Source of the DNA: Rhizobium sp. CF122 | GTDB lineage: Bacteria; Pseudomonadota; Alphaproteobacteria; Rhizobiales; Rhizobiaceae | Length of the DNA: 64,000 bases | Direction of reading: 5' to 3' | Assembly (NCBI RefSeq): GCF_000282035.1 | Contig: NZ_AKKA01000023.1 | Coordinates: 62,001-126,000 of the forward strand | Shown here: positions 50,489 through 59,177 of the stretch, one piece after another | How the letters are laid out: each line of letters starts with the position of its first letter | Numbering within the stretch: position 1 is the stretch's first letter | Notes under the pieces: generated by a model | Told to the model about the DNA's origin: nothing | Databases searched by the model: none | Seen by the model: only the letters and a program-made list of their open reading frames with translations | Made by a program: the position numbers and the translations under genes

Positions 50489-52135
50489 TTACTCGGCGGC
50501 GCCTTTCAGCCTGCTTTCGATAAGCAGCCCGCTTTCGTCAAGGATCGGGTGTGCGACCGAAACAATGTGGGCGTTGATGCGCTTCAGGTCGCGCAGCATG
50601 TCCAGATGCAATGAGCTTGTCTGCAGGCTGTCGGCGCGGCCATCGCGCAGGCGCTCCAGATGCCGTTCCGAGGACTGCTTCTCCATCCGGCGAACCTCGA
50701 CCTTCACCTCCATCAGCTGCTTGGCGAGATTGAAGTCGCGGGTGACGAGGATCGTCTGGGCAACGCGCAGGTTGTCGATCGTCAGGTGGAAAAGCTTCTG
50801 CAGTTCCTCGTAGCCTTCCTGGGAGAACTTCAGTCCCAGCGAAACCTTCTTGGTCACCTGCGGCATCAGACCCTTCTCTATAATGTCGCCCATATGTTCG
50901 AGGTTGATCGCGTAGTCGATGATAACGATGGAACGGCGACCGTCCTCTTCGCTCAGGCCACCATGCCCAAGCTTGGAAAGATAGATCTTCACCTCCTGCT
51001 GCAGGCTGTCGACCCGCTTTTCCAGCGACGGGATTTCCTTGAGTTTCGCCAGGTCATTGCTCTCGAAAGCGCTTGAGGCGCGCAGCAGCATCCGTTCGAT
51101 CAGATCGCCGACGCCGAGCACCTCTCGTGTCGCGCTTGCGAGGGCGACAACAGGCGTCGAAAGTTCCTGCGCGTCGAGGTATCTCGGTCCGCTGTCCGGC
51201 TGCGTGTCGTCCGGCACCAATCTCAGCATCAGCCGCGAAAGGGGGCGCGAGAAGGGCCAGGCGAGGGCTGCAAGGATCAGGTTGAAGCCGAGATGGGCAT
51301 CGACCGGCAGTTTTGCCGGCGTCAGCGGCAACGTTCCCAGCAACTCGGCGCCGTAGCCGGCGAGCGGCAATGCAATCAGGCAGCCGATTGCCCGCACAAT
51401 CAAATTGCCGAGTGTGACACGCCTGGCGGCTGCCGGCCCGGCGAGCGAAGCTATCACAGGCGGAATGGCGCCGCCGAGATTGGCGCCGAGCACCAGCACG
51501 ATGACCAGTCCGGCCGACAGGATGCCCGTTGAGGCGAGCGAGAGAATGAGGACGACGGCGGCTAGGCTCGACGACGAGATGAAGGCGATGCCGGCGGAAA
51601 AGGCCAGTGCGACCGGCCAGGCATTGTCCAGCAGGGCGATGAAGGCGCCAAGGGCCGGCGACTGCCGCATCGGTTCGGTGGCGCTGCTCAGCAGATGCAG
51701 CGACAGCAGCATCAGGCCGATGCCGATTAACGCCGTGCCGCCGCCCTGGCGTGACGACGAGCCGCTGCGATGGAGGATCATTCCGGCAAGGATCACCAGA
51801 GGAGACAGCCACGCGATGCCGGTGGCGACGATCCAGGCGGTCACCGCGGTTCCGACATTGGCGCCGAGCAGGACGATTTGCGCCATGCGCGGCTTCACCA
51901 GTTCGCGCTCGACGAAGGAGGCGACCATCAGAGCCGTCGCGGTGGAGCTCTGCAGCGCGATCGTGGCGACGAAGCCGGACAGGAAAGAGCGCAAGCCACT
52001 GCGGGTGCCGGTCGCAAGGCCAGTGCGCAATCGGGCTCCAAACGCTCGGGAAACGCCGTCCTTCACCTGTGCCAAGCCAAACAGTAGCAGGGCTACCGCG
52101 CCGAACAGGTTGATCATGACGATCGTCGATTCCAT
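50489..52135 (-). CDS. Na+/phosphate symporter family protein with PhoU-like tail
   Basis: A 548-residue protein. The N-terminal ~330 residues are membranous with two Na/Pi-cotransporter repeats, including 'LQSSTATALMVASFVERELV', 'GANVGTAVTAWIVATGIAWL' and, in the second half, 'FISSSSLAAVVLILSLASTG' with 'GANLGGAIPPVIASLAGPAA'. The C-terminal ~200 residues are PhoU-like helices. It likely moves phosphate with Na+. ATG 52135 starts the family part; an in-frame TTG at 52198 would add a basic stretch without similarity. Confidence 0.9.
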   Translation of the reverse strand: MESTIVMINLFGAVALLLFGLAQVKDGVSRAFGARLRTGLATGTRSGLRSFLSGFVATIALQSSTATALMVASFVERELVKPRMAQIVLLGANVGTAVTAWIVATGIAWLSPLVILAGMILHRSGSSSRQGGGTALIGIGLMLLSLHLLSSATEPMRQSPALGAFIALLDNAWPVALAFSAGIAFISSSSLAAVVLILSLASTGILSAGLVIVLVLGANLGGAIPPVIASLAGPAAARRVTLGNLIVRAIGCLIALPLAGYGAELLGTLPLTPAKLPVDAHLGFNLILAALAWPFSRPLSRLMLRLVPDDTQPDSGPRYLDAQELSTPVVALASATREVLGVGDLIERMLLRASSAFESNDLAKLKEIPSLEKRVDSLQQEVKIYLSKLGHGGLSEEDGRRSIVIIDYAINLEHMGDIIEKGLMPQVTKKVSLGLKFSQEGYEELQKLFHLTIDNLRVAQTILVTRDFNLAKQLMEVKVEVRRMEKQSSERHLERLRDGRADSLQTSSLHLDMLRDLKRINAHIVSVAHPILDESGLLIESRLKGAAE

Positions 52136-52220
52136 TCTGCCGTTTCTTTTGTCTCTTACGCGAACAGGCGCCTTCCTGTTCGAATCTCTCTTTGCCAAGT
52201 AATTGAAAACATGGCTTTCT

Positions 52221-52240
52221 GGACATTTTTTTAATTGTCC
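52221..52240. promoter_or_regulatory. Inverted repeat at the start of the Na/Pi symporter transcript
   Basis: GGACA (52221-52225) and TGTCC (52236-52240) flank ten A/T bases. The repeat falls at about +2 to +21 of the predicted minus-strand transcript, a good location for a repressor site. Confidence 0.35.
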
Positions 52241-52248
52241 GGCTAAAA

Positions 52249-52276
52249 ACTATACGCCGCTCAGGAAAATTCACAA
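52249..52276 (-). promoter_or_regulatory. Probable promoter of the Na/Pi symporter gene
   Basis: Read on the minus strand, TTGTGA (52276-52271), 16 bp, then TATAGT (52254-52249). The predicted start near 52242 gives a 5' UTR of about 107 bases. Confidence 0.5.
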
Positions 52277-52333
52277 CGCCGTTCGCGACATATTCCGAGG
52301 CTATATCGGCATTTGCGTCACCGGGGCCGGAAA

Positions 52334-52795
52334 TCAACCCCAGACGGTCTGCCGCATGGCCTCTCCGATAATCATCGCGGCCGAGACGGCAACATTGATA
52401 GAGCGTTGGCCTTCAACCATCGGAACAAGGATCCGGGCGTCGGCTGCCGCGTGCACATGATCTGGAACGCCGGCGCTCTCGCGGCCGAAAAGCAATATGT
52501 CGTCGGCACGGAATGCGAAGTCTGTATAGCGGCCGGACGACTTGGTGGATGCCAGCACCAGGCGTCGGCCGGTGCTCCTTCGCCAATCGTCGAAGCGATC
52601 CCAATTGACATGGCGGGTGAGGGCGGCAGCAGCGATGTAGTCCATGCCGGCCCGCTTGAGATTGCGATCCGATATGTCAAAGCCTGCGGGCTCGATGATG
52701 TCGATGGCAAAACCGAGGCAGGCGGCAAGACGCAGGATGGTACCGGTATTACCCGGAATGTCAGGCTGATAAAGGGCTAGTCTGAGGTCTGCCAT
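52334..52795 (-). CDS. trmL: tRNA (cytidine/uridine-34-2'-O)-methyltransferase
   Basis: A 153-residue SPOUT methyltransferase that modifies the wobble base of certain leucine tRNAs with SAM. Visible motifs: 'LYQPDIPGNTGTILRLAACL' at the N-terminus, 'DDILLFGRESAGVPDHVH' and 'ILVPMVEGQRSINVAVSAAM' forming the knot. ATG 52795 begins the family part; upstream in-frame residues are unlike the family. Interestingly it serves leucine tRNA while a Leu attenuator lies elsewhere in the window, but no direct link is implied. Confidence 0.93.
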   Translation of the reverse strand: MADLRLALYQPDIPGNTGTILRLAACLGFAIDIIEPAGFDISDRNLKRAGMDYIAAAALTRHVNWDRFDDWRRSTGRRLVLASTKSSGRYTDFAFRADDILLFGRESAGVPDHVHAAADARILVPMVEGQRSINVAVSAAMIIGEAMRQTVWG

Positions 52796-53183
52796 AGTGG
52801 AATGTCGTCTTTTCCGCTTTTTCGTCGAAAGACACCTATTGCAACTGTGATTTTGACGCAACAGGACGCATTTTGGCCGATAATTGTTCAATTTCCGGCC
52901 GGCCGGGGCTGGAAATTCAGCTTAATTCGCGTTAAGGATGCACATCTTTTAATCGCCAGAAGGGAGCGCCAAGATGGAAATATTGCCGCGTATGCGCTCT
53001 CGACGCGTGAACCCACGAGTGGCGATCTGGCACGCCTAGTGCCATTTCTTTCCTGAATTCCCATTTCTAATCCATTGCGCGGCTGTCGTGGCCTCGCCCC
53101 GTGAACGTCCGGTTCCCATATGAGCTCAAGCGCCGTTTTGCGCGAGCCGGGAGGCCGGAGCGATCAAGTTTCGGAGCATTTTC
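52796..53183. other. Intergenic region between trmL and the ABC exporter
   Basis: About 388 bp, AT-richer than its neighbours. It contains the trmL upstream region and the promoter region of the exporter. A 21-codon ORF (52974-53039) with AAGGGAG 7 bases before its ATG is the only translatable-looking element. An 84-codon frame (52802-53056) has no ribosome site and begins 7 bp from the trmL start, so I do not call it. Confidence 0.5.
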
Positions 53184-55040
53184 ATGTTTGGCTGGTTCGA
53201 ACAGCGACTCAATCCCTTCCCCAGCGAGGAGCCGATTGCTCCTCCGAAGGGCCTTTTTGCATTTTGCTGGCACTATACGAAGCCGGCAGCGCCGTGGCTT
53301 GCCATCATGGCGGTCCTGACGGCGCTGATTGCCGTCGGTGAGGTGGCGCTCTTCCAGTTCCTCGGTGACATCGTGGACTGGCTGACCAAGGCGGACAAGG
53401 CGACATTCCTTCAGACGGAGTGGCCGAGGCTGGCATGGATGGGAGCGTTGATCCTCATCGGCCTGCCGCTGGCGGCGGGGCTGGATTCGCTCATCATGCA
53501 TCAGGTGCTTCTCGGCAATTACCCGATGATCGCGCGCTGGCAGATGCACCGGTTCCTGCTGCGTCACAGCATGACCTTCTTCGCCAACGAGTTCGCCGGA
53601 CGCGTTGCGACGAAAGTGATGCAGACGTCGCTTGCGGTTCGTGAAACGACGATGAAGATCCTCGATGTCTTCGTCTATGTCGTCACTTATTTCCTGTCGA
53701 TGATCATCGTCATCGCGGCTGCCGACGTGCGGCTGATGGTGCCGATCCTCGTCTGGCTGGCCGTCTATATCGGCATCGTTTCCTACTTCGTACCGCGGCT
53801 TCGCAAGATTGCGGCGCAACAGGCGGATGCACGCTCGATGATGACCGGGCGGGTGGTCGACAGCTACACGAATATCGCGACGGTCAAGCTGTTCTCGCAT
53901 GCCGGCCGCGAGGAGACCTATGCACGTAGCGGTATGGAGGAATTCCTCGGAACCGTTCACGCGCAGATGCGCCGCGTCACGTTGTTTCACGTCGCTGTCT
54001 ATATGAACAACTGCGTCGCGCTCTTCGTGGTGTCGGGCCTGTCCATCTGGTTCTGGCTGAACGGACAGATCTCCGTCGGCGCCATCGCCATCGCGATCGG
54101 TCTTGCCATGCGCGTCAACGGCATGTCGCAATGGATCATGTGGGAGGTCTCGGCGCTGTTCGAGAACATCGGCACGGTCTATGACGGCATGGAGATGATG
54201 ACCAAGACGCACGACATCGTCGACAAGCCGGGCGCGCCGCAGCTGTCTGCGAAGAAGGGTGCAATCCACTACGAGCGCATCCGCTTCCATTATGGCAAGG
54301 GCAAAGGCGTCATCGACAATCTCTCTCTTGACATCAAGGCGGGCGAGAAAGTCGGTCTGGTCGGCCGCTCCGGCGCCGGCAAGACTACGTTGATGAACCT
54401 GCTGCTGCGCTTCTACGATCTGGAGGCTGGCCGCATCACCATCGATGGACAGGACATCTCGGCCGTGTCGCAGGAGAGCCTGCGTGAACTGATCGGCGTC
54501 GTGACGCAGGATACGTCCCTGCTGCACCGTTCGATCCGCGACAACATCGCCTATGGCCGCCCCGAGGCGACCGATGCTCAGGTGATCGAAGCGGCCAGGC
54601 GGGCCAACGCCTGGGAGTTCATCGAAGGGCTTGTCGACATGCAGGGTCGCAAGGGGCTCGACGCGCAGGTCGGCGAGCGTGGCGTGAAGCTCTCCGGCGG
54701 CCAGCGTCAGCGCGTCGCGATCGCCCGCGTCTTCTTGAAGGATGCGCCGATCCTGGTGCTCGACGAGGCGACATCGGCGCTCGATTCCGAGGTCGAAGCG
54801 GCGATCCAGGAAAACCTGTTTGCGCTGATGGAAGGCAAGACGGTGATTGCAATCGCGCACCGCCTGTCGACCCTGACCGAGATGGACCGCTTGATCGTGC
54901 TCGATAAGGGCAGGATCGTCGAAGCCGGTGCCCATGCCGAGCTTGTCGACCAAGGCGGCATCTATGCCGACCTCTGGAACCGGCAATCGGGCGGCTTCCT
55001 GGCCGACCATTCCGAAGAAGCGGAAGAGGCGGCCGAATAA
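53184..55040 (+). CDS. ABC exporter, fused permease-ATPase (first of two)
   Basis: A 618-residue half-transporter: six membrane helices in the first ~320 residues, then an ATPase domain with Walker A 'GLVGRSGAGKTT', signature 'VKLSGGQRQRVAIARVFLKD', Walker B 'ILVLDEATSALDSE' with catalytic Glu, and H-loop 'IAIAHRLST'. It closely resembles the protein encoded at 55493 (both start with W..NPF and end in ADLWNRQSGGFLA or AELWARQSGGFLA), so the two may be paralogues that pair. The substrate is unknown (lipid or drug-type exporter). A strong hairpin follows. Confidence 0.92.
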   Translation: MFGWFEQRLNPFPSEEPIAPPKGLFAFCWHYTKPAAPWLAIMAVLTALIAVGEVALFQFLGDIVDWLTKADKATFLQTEWPRLAWMGALILIGLPLAAGLDSLIMHQVLLGNYPMIARWQMHRFLLRHSMTFFANEFAGRVATKVMQTSLAVRETTMKILDVFVYVVTYFLSMIIVIAAADVRLMVPILVWLAVYIGIVSYFVPRLRKIAAQQADARSMMTGRVVDSYTNIATVKLFSHAGREETYARSGMEEFLGTVHAQMRRVTLFHVAVYMNNCVALFVVSGLSIWFWLNGQISVGAIAIAIGLAMRVNGMSQWIMWEVSALFENIGTVYDGMEMMTKTHDIVDKPGAPQLSAKKGAIHYERIRFHYGKGKGVIDNLSLDIKAGEKVGLVGRSGAGKTTLMNLLLRFYDLEAGRITIDGQDISAVSQESLRELIGVVTQDTSLLHRSIRDNIAYGRPEATDAQVIEAARRANAWEFIEGLVDMQGRKGLDAQVGERGVKLSGGQRQRVAIARVFLKDAPILVLDEATSALDSEVEAAIQENLFALMEGKTVIAIAHRLSTLTEMDRLIVLDKGRIVEAGAHAELVDQGGIYADLWNRQSGGFLADHSEEAEEAAE

Positions 55041-55043
55041 GCC

Positions 55044-55077
55044 AGAAGCCCTCTCTGTGGATGCGGAGAGGGCTTCT
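55044..55077 (+). terminator. Terminator after the first ABC exporter gene
   Basis: A perfect 12 bp stem AGAAGCCCTCTC (55044-55055) / GAGAGGGCTTCT (55066-55077) with a 10-base loop. The T-tail is short (TTCTCATTT). It lies between the ABC gene and the convergent antitoxin-like gene, so it may work for both. Confidence 0.6.
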
Positions 55078-55100
55078 CATTTGCGTTCATGGATGTCGGC

Positions 55101-55310
55101 TCAGAGGCTGTCTGCCCAGTCTTTCACGCGGTTCCCTTCGACAAGCATGCTGTTGGTCGAAGCAAGCGTACGCAAGGCGAACAGGCGCCGCTCTTCCTCA
55201 CGATCAATCCACGCAGATATCGCCTCTGCGACAGCCTGATCGTAGGAAATATCCAACTGTTCAACGATTGCATCAAGTCGTTCCGCAAGGGGCAGCGGAA
55301 TACTCGACAT
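55101..55310 (-). CDS. Orphan ribbon-helix-helix antitoxin-like protein
   Basis: A 69-residue protein beginning 'MSSIPLPLAERLDAIVEQLD', a beta strand then helix typical of RHH (CopG/ParD-like) DNA-binding proteins, and ending 'VEGNRVKDWADSL', the tail by which such antitoxins hold RelE/ParE toxins. ATG 55310 has AAAGG in front; a longer frame starts at 55394. There is no room for a toxin gene: only 60 bp separate its stop from the ABC gene. It is therefore an orphan or the remains of a toxin-antitoxin pair. Confidence 0.7.
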   Translation of the reverse strand: MSSIPLPLAERLDAIVEQLDISYDQAVAEAISAWIDREEERRLFALRTLASTNSMLVEGNRVKDWADSL

Positions 55311-55408
55311 GAGTGCCTTTCTTGCTTGCATCGCGGCCATCTCCCGTAAGAATCCATTGTACCCCGAGATTGTGACGAGGTCAGTCTCATTCAACGGCGA
55401 TGCCGTTG

Positions 55409-55436
55409 TTGTTACCGATTGTTACGAAAATATAAG
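55409..55436 (+). promoter_or_regulatory. Promoter of the second ABC exporter gene
   Basis: TTGTTA (55409-55414), 16 bp, then TATAAG (55431-55436). It gives a start near 55443, about 50 bases before the ATG. The direct repeat GTTAC (55411 and 55421) overlaps the -35 region. Confidence 0.55.
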
Positions 55437-55492
55437 GTTGCGCCCTGGGGCCGTTGCTTTCCCGCTCCGGCTATTAAGCCTATATCGCAAAT

Positions 55493-57412
55493 ATGCTGAT
55501 AAAACGACTCTTTCGTGCTTTCGAAAACTGGATTAATCCCTTTGCGCCGCGGGAAAACATTCAACCACCGCGCTCCACGCTTGGATTCATCTGGTTCTAT
55601 ATTGGTCAAGCGAAGGCGCCGTTCGTGGCGATGCTGGTGCTCGGGGGCATGTCGGCGGCGATCGAGGCGGCCTTGTTCTGGTTCGTCGGGCGGCTCGTGG
55701 ATATTCTCGCGACGATCACGCCGGCGGCAGGCTGGAGCGGTCTCCTGGCCGCCCACGGCGCCGAGTTGTTCAGCATGCTCGTTCTTATCGGCATTGTCCG
55801 CTTTGTCGTCGCGCTGTTGATCGCACTTGTCGATCAGCAGGTGATCACACCCGGTTTCTACAACCTGGCGCGCTGGCAATCCTACCTGCATGTTTCGCGG
55901 CAATCGCTCTCCTTCTTCCAAAGCGATTTTTCGGGTCGCGTCGTCACCAAGGTCTGGTCGGCCGGCCAGGCCACCGGCGACTTGGTGACGTCACTGATGG
56001 AGAGTGTCTGGTTCGTCGGCATCTATGCGGCGACGACGCTGGTGCTCGTCGCAGGGCTCGATTTCTCGCTTGCCGTCGTCGTGCTCTGCTGGCTGTGCGC
56101 CTTTGGCGTTCTGGCGCGTTATTTCGTGCCACGCATCCGGTTTCATTCCCGCGAAACAGCCGAAGCCGCCTCGATGATCAACGGGCGCATGGTGGACGCC
56201 TACAGCAATATCCAGACCCTCAAGCTATTTGCGCGCGATGAGGAAAGCGACCGCTATATGCGGCAAGGCTTCGACTTCTATCAGGAGACGGTGCTGCGGT
56301 TCACGCGCTTCATCACCGGCGTGCGCGCCTCGATGGCGCTGCTCTCGGGCATCATGATCGTCAGCATGGCGGCTCTCAGCGTTCACCTGTGGTTGGCCGG
56401 CCTCGTCAGTTCCGGTGCGGTGGCCTTCTCGCTGGCGCTCGTGCTGCGCCTGAACTTTCTCCTGGGCCGGTTGATGACCCAGTTCAACGGCATCATGCGC
56501 AACCTTGGCACGATCCAGAATGCCGCGGAGTTGATCTCGCAGCCGCTTGGACTGGTCGATCGCCCCGGTGCCAGTGATCTTGTCATCCGACAGCCTGGCA
56601 TCCGCTTCGAGAACATCTCTTTTCACTACGGCAGGCCAAATGGCGTCATCGACAACTTTTCGCTCACGATCGAGCCAGGCGAGAAGGTCGGCATCGTCGG
56701 GCGCTCCGGTGCGGGCAAGTCGACGCTGGTGAACCTGCTGCTACGGCTCTACGACCTCGAAGGGGGGCAGATATTGGTCGACGGCCAGAATATTGCGGCG
56801 GTCAGGCAGGAGTCACTGCGCATGCAGATCGGGGTCGTCAGCCAGGATACGTCGCTGCTGCATCGCTCGGTCCGGGACAATATCCTGTTCGGCCGCCCGG
56901 ATGCGGGGGAGGCGCGGCTGGTTGAGGCGGCACGGCGCGCAGAAGCGCTTGGCTTCATCGAGCGCCTGCAGGACCAAAATGGCCGCAAGGGCTTCGATGC
57001 ACATGTCGGGGAACGTGGCGTGAAACTCTCCGGCGGTCAGCGCCAGCGCATTGCGATCGCACGCATCATGCTGAAGGATGCGCCGATCCTGGTTCTCGAC
57101 GAAGCCACCTCGGCGCTCGATTCCGAGGTGGAAGAGGCAATCCAATCCAATCTGATCGGCCTCATGGAAGGCAAGACCGTGCTCGCCATTGCGCATCGGC
57201 TCTCGACCATTGCTGCCCTCGATAGATTGATCGTCGTCGACGAGGGGGGGATCATAGAAGAGGGGACGCACGAGACCCTGCTGAAGCGTGGCGGTCTCTA
57301 TGCCGAACTCTGGGCGCGGCAATCAGGCGGGTTCCTCGCCACCGATTTCGACGCGTCGCAGTCTGCGTCAAGAGCTGAGGGCAAACTCGGCCATGAGGCC
57401 AAAGTGGTTTGA
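55493..57412 (+). CDS. ABC exporter, fused permease-ATPase (second of two)
   Basis: A 639-residue half-transporter with the same layout as the 53184 protein: membrane domain to ~330, then Walker A 'GIVGRSGAGKST', signature 'VKLSGGQRQRIAIARIMLKD', Walker B 'ILVLDEATSALDSE' and H-loop 'LAIAHRLST'. All ATPase residues are canonical in both proteins, so either could work as a homodimer. It has no clear ribosome site before ATG 55493. Its last 45 bp overlap the convergent endonuclease-family gene, giving a C-terminus ~20 residues longer than its paralogue. Confidence 0.92.
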   Translation: MLIKRLFRAFENWINPFAPRENIQPPRSTLGFIWFYIGQAKAPFVAMLVLGGMSAAIEAALFWFVGRLVDILATITPAAGWSGLLAAHGAELFSMLVLIGIVRFVVALLIALVDQQVITPGFYNLARWQSYLHVSRQSLSFFQSDFSGRVVTKVWSAGQATGDLVTSLMESVWFVGIYAATTLVLVAGLDFSLAVVVLCWLCAFGVLARYFVPRIRFHSRETAEAASMINGRMVDAYSNIQTLKLFARDEESDRYMRQGFDFYQETVLRFTRFITGVRASMALLSGIMIVSMAALSVHLWLAGLVSSGAVAFSLALVLRLNFLLGRLMTQFNGIMRNLGTIQNAAELISQPLGLVDRPGASDLVIRQPGIRFENISFHYGRPNGVIDNFSLTIEPGEKVGIVGRSGAGKSTLVNLLLRLYDLEGGQILVDGQNIAAVRQESLRMQIGVVSQDTSLLHRSVRDNILFGRPDAGEARLVEAARRAEALGFIERLQDQNGRKGFDAHVGERGVKLSGGQRQRIAIARIMLKDAPILVLDEATSALDSEVEEAIQSNLIGLMEGKTVLAIAHRLSTIAALDRLIVVDEGGIIEEGTHETLLKRGGLYAELWARQSGGFLATDFDASQSASRAEGKLGHEAKVV

Positions 57413-58300
57413 TCCCATATTGTCCTCGATCCGTTCGACCGATTGCAGCCGCAGTGGCGCACGGGCGAGCACGTGATCGATACTGATACCGAAGTCACGC
57501 GCCTTGATCGGCCAGGTCGCCGGCTCCGGAAAGACCGTATGAAAGCCGCTCGTGCGCATAAAGCGCTGGATACGTGGGTCGAGGATCGCGGAATTGAAGT
57601 CTCCGGTGAGGACAAGCGGCGCATCGATAGCGACTGTCGCAGACGCGAGATCAACGAGTTCGTCCGCCTGGAAGTCATCGAAGTAAGGCTTGGCGAGATG
57701 GGCTACGAGAAAGCTGATCTTCGTTCCGTCGAAGTCGATGGCTGAATACGTCAGCCGATTTTGCCACAGCTTGCCAAGGCTGCTGACTTTCTTCTCGATG
57801 AACGGTCGCTTCGAGAGGACGAGCGTGTCGCACTGGTTGATCTCTTCGCCGCAGCCTATGTGATAGGGATATGTGCTGGACAGGCGTGCGATGTAAGGGC
57901 GAAGCGGAGCTGCCTCCAGGATGTTCACGACATCGGCATTCGAGGCGATGACGAAATCCGCAATTCGCCCAGCATTGGAGAAGTTCTCGTGTTCGATGTT
58001 GAAGGACATCACCCTGAAAAGCGGCGGCGTATTGGCGCGCGCTGGAGTGGCGGCGAATTCCCTCAGCATGATAAAGCCATGCCCCAAGAGCATCACTGCG
58101 ATGGTCAGAAGCAGATAGGCATACCAGTGCCGCTTGAGGAGCAGAAGGACCAGGCACCCTGCGATTGCGGCCAGGGCGAAATGAATCTGAAAGCTGTAGA
58201 CGAAGGCGAGAAGCCAGACGTGTGTGATGTAGCGCAAAGACATCAGCGCCAGTAACAGCGAGAGGAGGACACTTCCTATGCAGTATAAAGTGTCTTTCAT
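57368..58300 (-). CDS. Endonuclease/exonuclease/phosphatase family protein, membrane anchored
   Basis: A 310-residue protein with three or so N-terminal membrane helices (about 5-85) followed by an EEP domain: 'RVMSFNIEHENFSNAGRIAD' (N-site), 'ADVVNILEAAP' (metal Glu), 'LVLTGDFNSAILDPRIQRFM' (catalytic D-x-N) and 'GISIDHVLARAPL' with a closing 'NMGSNHFGLMAEF' (catalytic His). The domain probably lies in the periplasm. Such proteins cleave phosphodiester bonds in nucleic acids or lipids; substrate unknown. It overlaps the ABC gene 3' end by 45 bp in convergent orientation. Confidence 0.85.
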   Translation of the reverse strand: MKDTLYCIGSVLLSLLLALMSLRYITHVWLLAFVYSFQIHFALAAIAGCLVLLLLKRHWYAYLLLTIAVMLLGHGFIMLREFAATPARANTPPLFRVMSFNIEHENFSNAGRIADFVIASNADVVNILEAAPLRPYIARLSSTYPYHIGCGEEINQCDTLVLSKRPFIEKKVSSLGKLWQNRLTYSAIDFDGTKISFLVAHLAKPYFDDFQADELVDLASATVAIDAPLVLTGDFNSAILDPRIQRFMRTSGFHTVFPEPATWPIKARDFGISIDHVLARAPLRLQSVERIEDNMGSNHFGLMAEFALSS

Positions 58301-58588
58301 CGGCGGGCGCGGGAATAGGGAGAGGTTTGTGGCGCTCGCCTAGCACGAGGTTCGAATTGGTGCAATGCACAACTGTGGCAAGCATGTGATTGTCTTCGAA
58401 AATCATCTGAAAATTCCCGCGACATTGTGCCCACATGGCCTTGCCAAGGCTGGACATAATTTGCGATCAAGCTTAGAACGCGCCGGATTGGTGGGGAATC
58501 TATGGTCGAATTGTGTCGCGACAGATTCGCTGCCGCGAGGGGAAGGCGGAGTTCCGCAAAAATTGCGTAGAGGATGGTTGAAGCCGTG

Positions 58589-59164
58589 AGCGAACACGAA
58601 ACGACAAGCGAGATCACGGGCGAGCCTACTCGCCGTGATTTCCTTTATCTCACCACTGGTATGGCGGGCGCTGTCGGCGCCGTTTCGGTCGCTTGGCCGT
58701 TTATCGATCAGATGCGTCCGGATGCCTCGACGTTGGCTCTGGCATCCATCGAAGTCGACGTTTCCAGCCTCGAGCCTGGAATGTCGCTGACCGCCAAGTG
58801 GCGCGGCAAGCCGATCTTCATCCGCAACCGTACGCCCGAGGAAGTGAAGGCTGCCGATGAAGTTCCGCTCTCTGATCTGAAGGATCCGATTGCGCGCAAC
58901 GCCAACCTGCCTTCGGACGCACAGGCGACCGGCGTTGACCGTTCCGCCGGCAAGGACAAGGAAAACTGGATCGTCATGATCGGCTCGTGCACGCATCTCG
59001 GCTGCATTCCGCTCGGCCAGGCCGGCGAATATAATGGTTGGTTCTGTCCCTGCCATGGCTCGGTCTACGATACGGCCGGCCGCATCCGCAAAGGCCCGGC
59101 GCCCACGAACCTGGCGATTCCGACCTATTCGTTTGTTTCCGATAAAGTAGTCAAGATCGGTTGA
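58589..59164 (+). CDS. petA: Ubiquinol-cytochrome c reductase Rieske iron-sulfur subunit
   Basis: The [2Fe-2S] subunit of the bc1 complex. It has 191 residues when read from GTG 58589 (VSEHETTSEI..., as in other rhizobial PetA); an in-frame ATG at 58574 would add five residues, but AGAGG directly abuts it, too close to act. A twin-arginine-like RRDFLYLTTGMAG precedes the membrane anchor. Cluster motifs are 'CTHLGC' and 'CPCHGS', all ligands present. First gene of petABC; petB follows after 13 bp. Confidence 0.95.
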   Translation, partial: SEHETTSEITGEPTRRDFLYLTTGMAGAVGAVSVAWPFIDQMRPDASTLALASIEVDVSSLEPGMSLTAKWRGKPIFIRNRTPEEVKAADEVPLSDLKDPIARNANLPSDAQATGVDRSAGKDKENWIVMIGSCTHLGCIPLGQAGEYNGWFCPCHGSVYDTAGRIRKGPAPTNLAIPTYSFVSDKVVKIG

Positions 59165-59177
59165 GGGGGACTGATTT

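Noticed and set aside
52802..53056. 84-codon plus-strand frame before the first ABC gene
   Set aside because: Starts 7 bp from the trmL start with no ribosome site, AT-rich third positions and no protein pattern; it is probably promoter DNA.
55041..55492. Toxin gene partner of the RHH protein
   Set aside because: No frame of suitable length with a RelE/ParE-like pattern exists on either strand in this gap.
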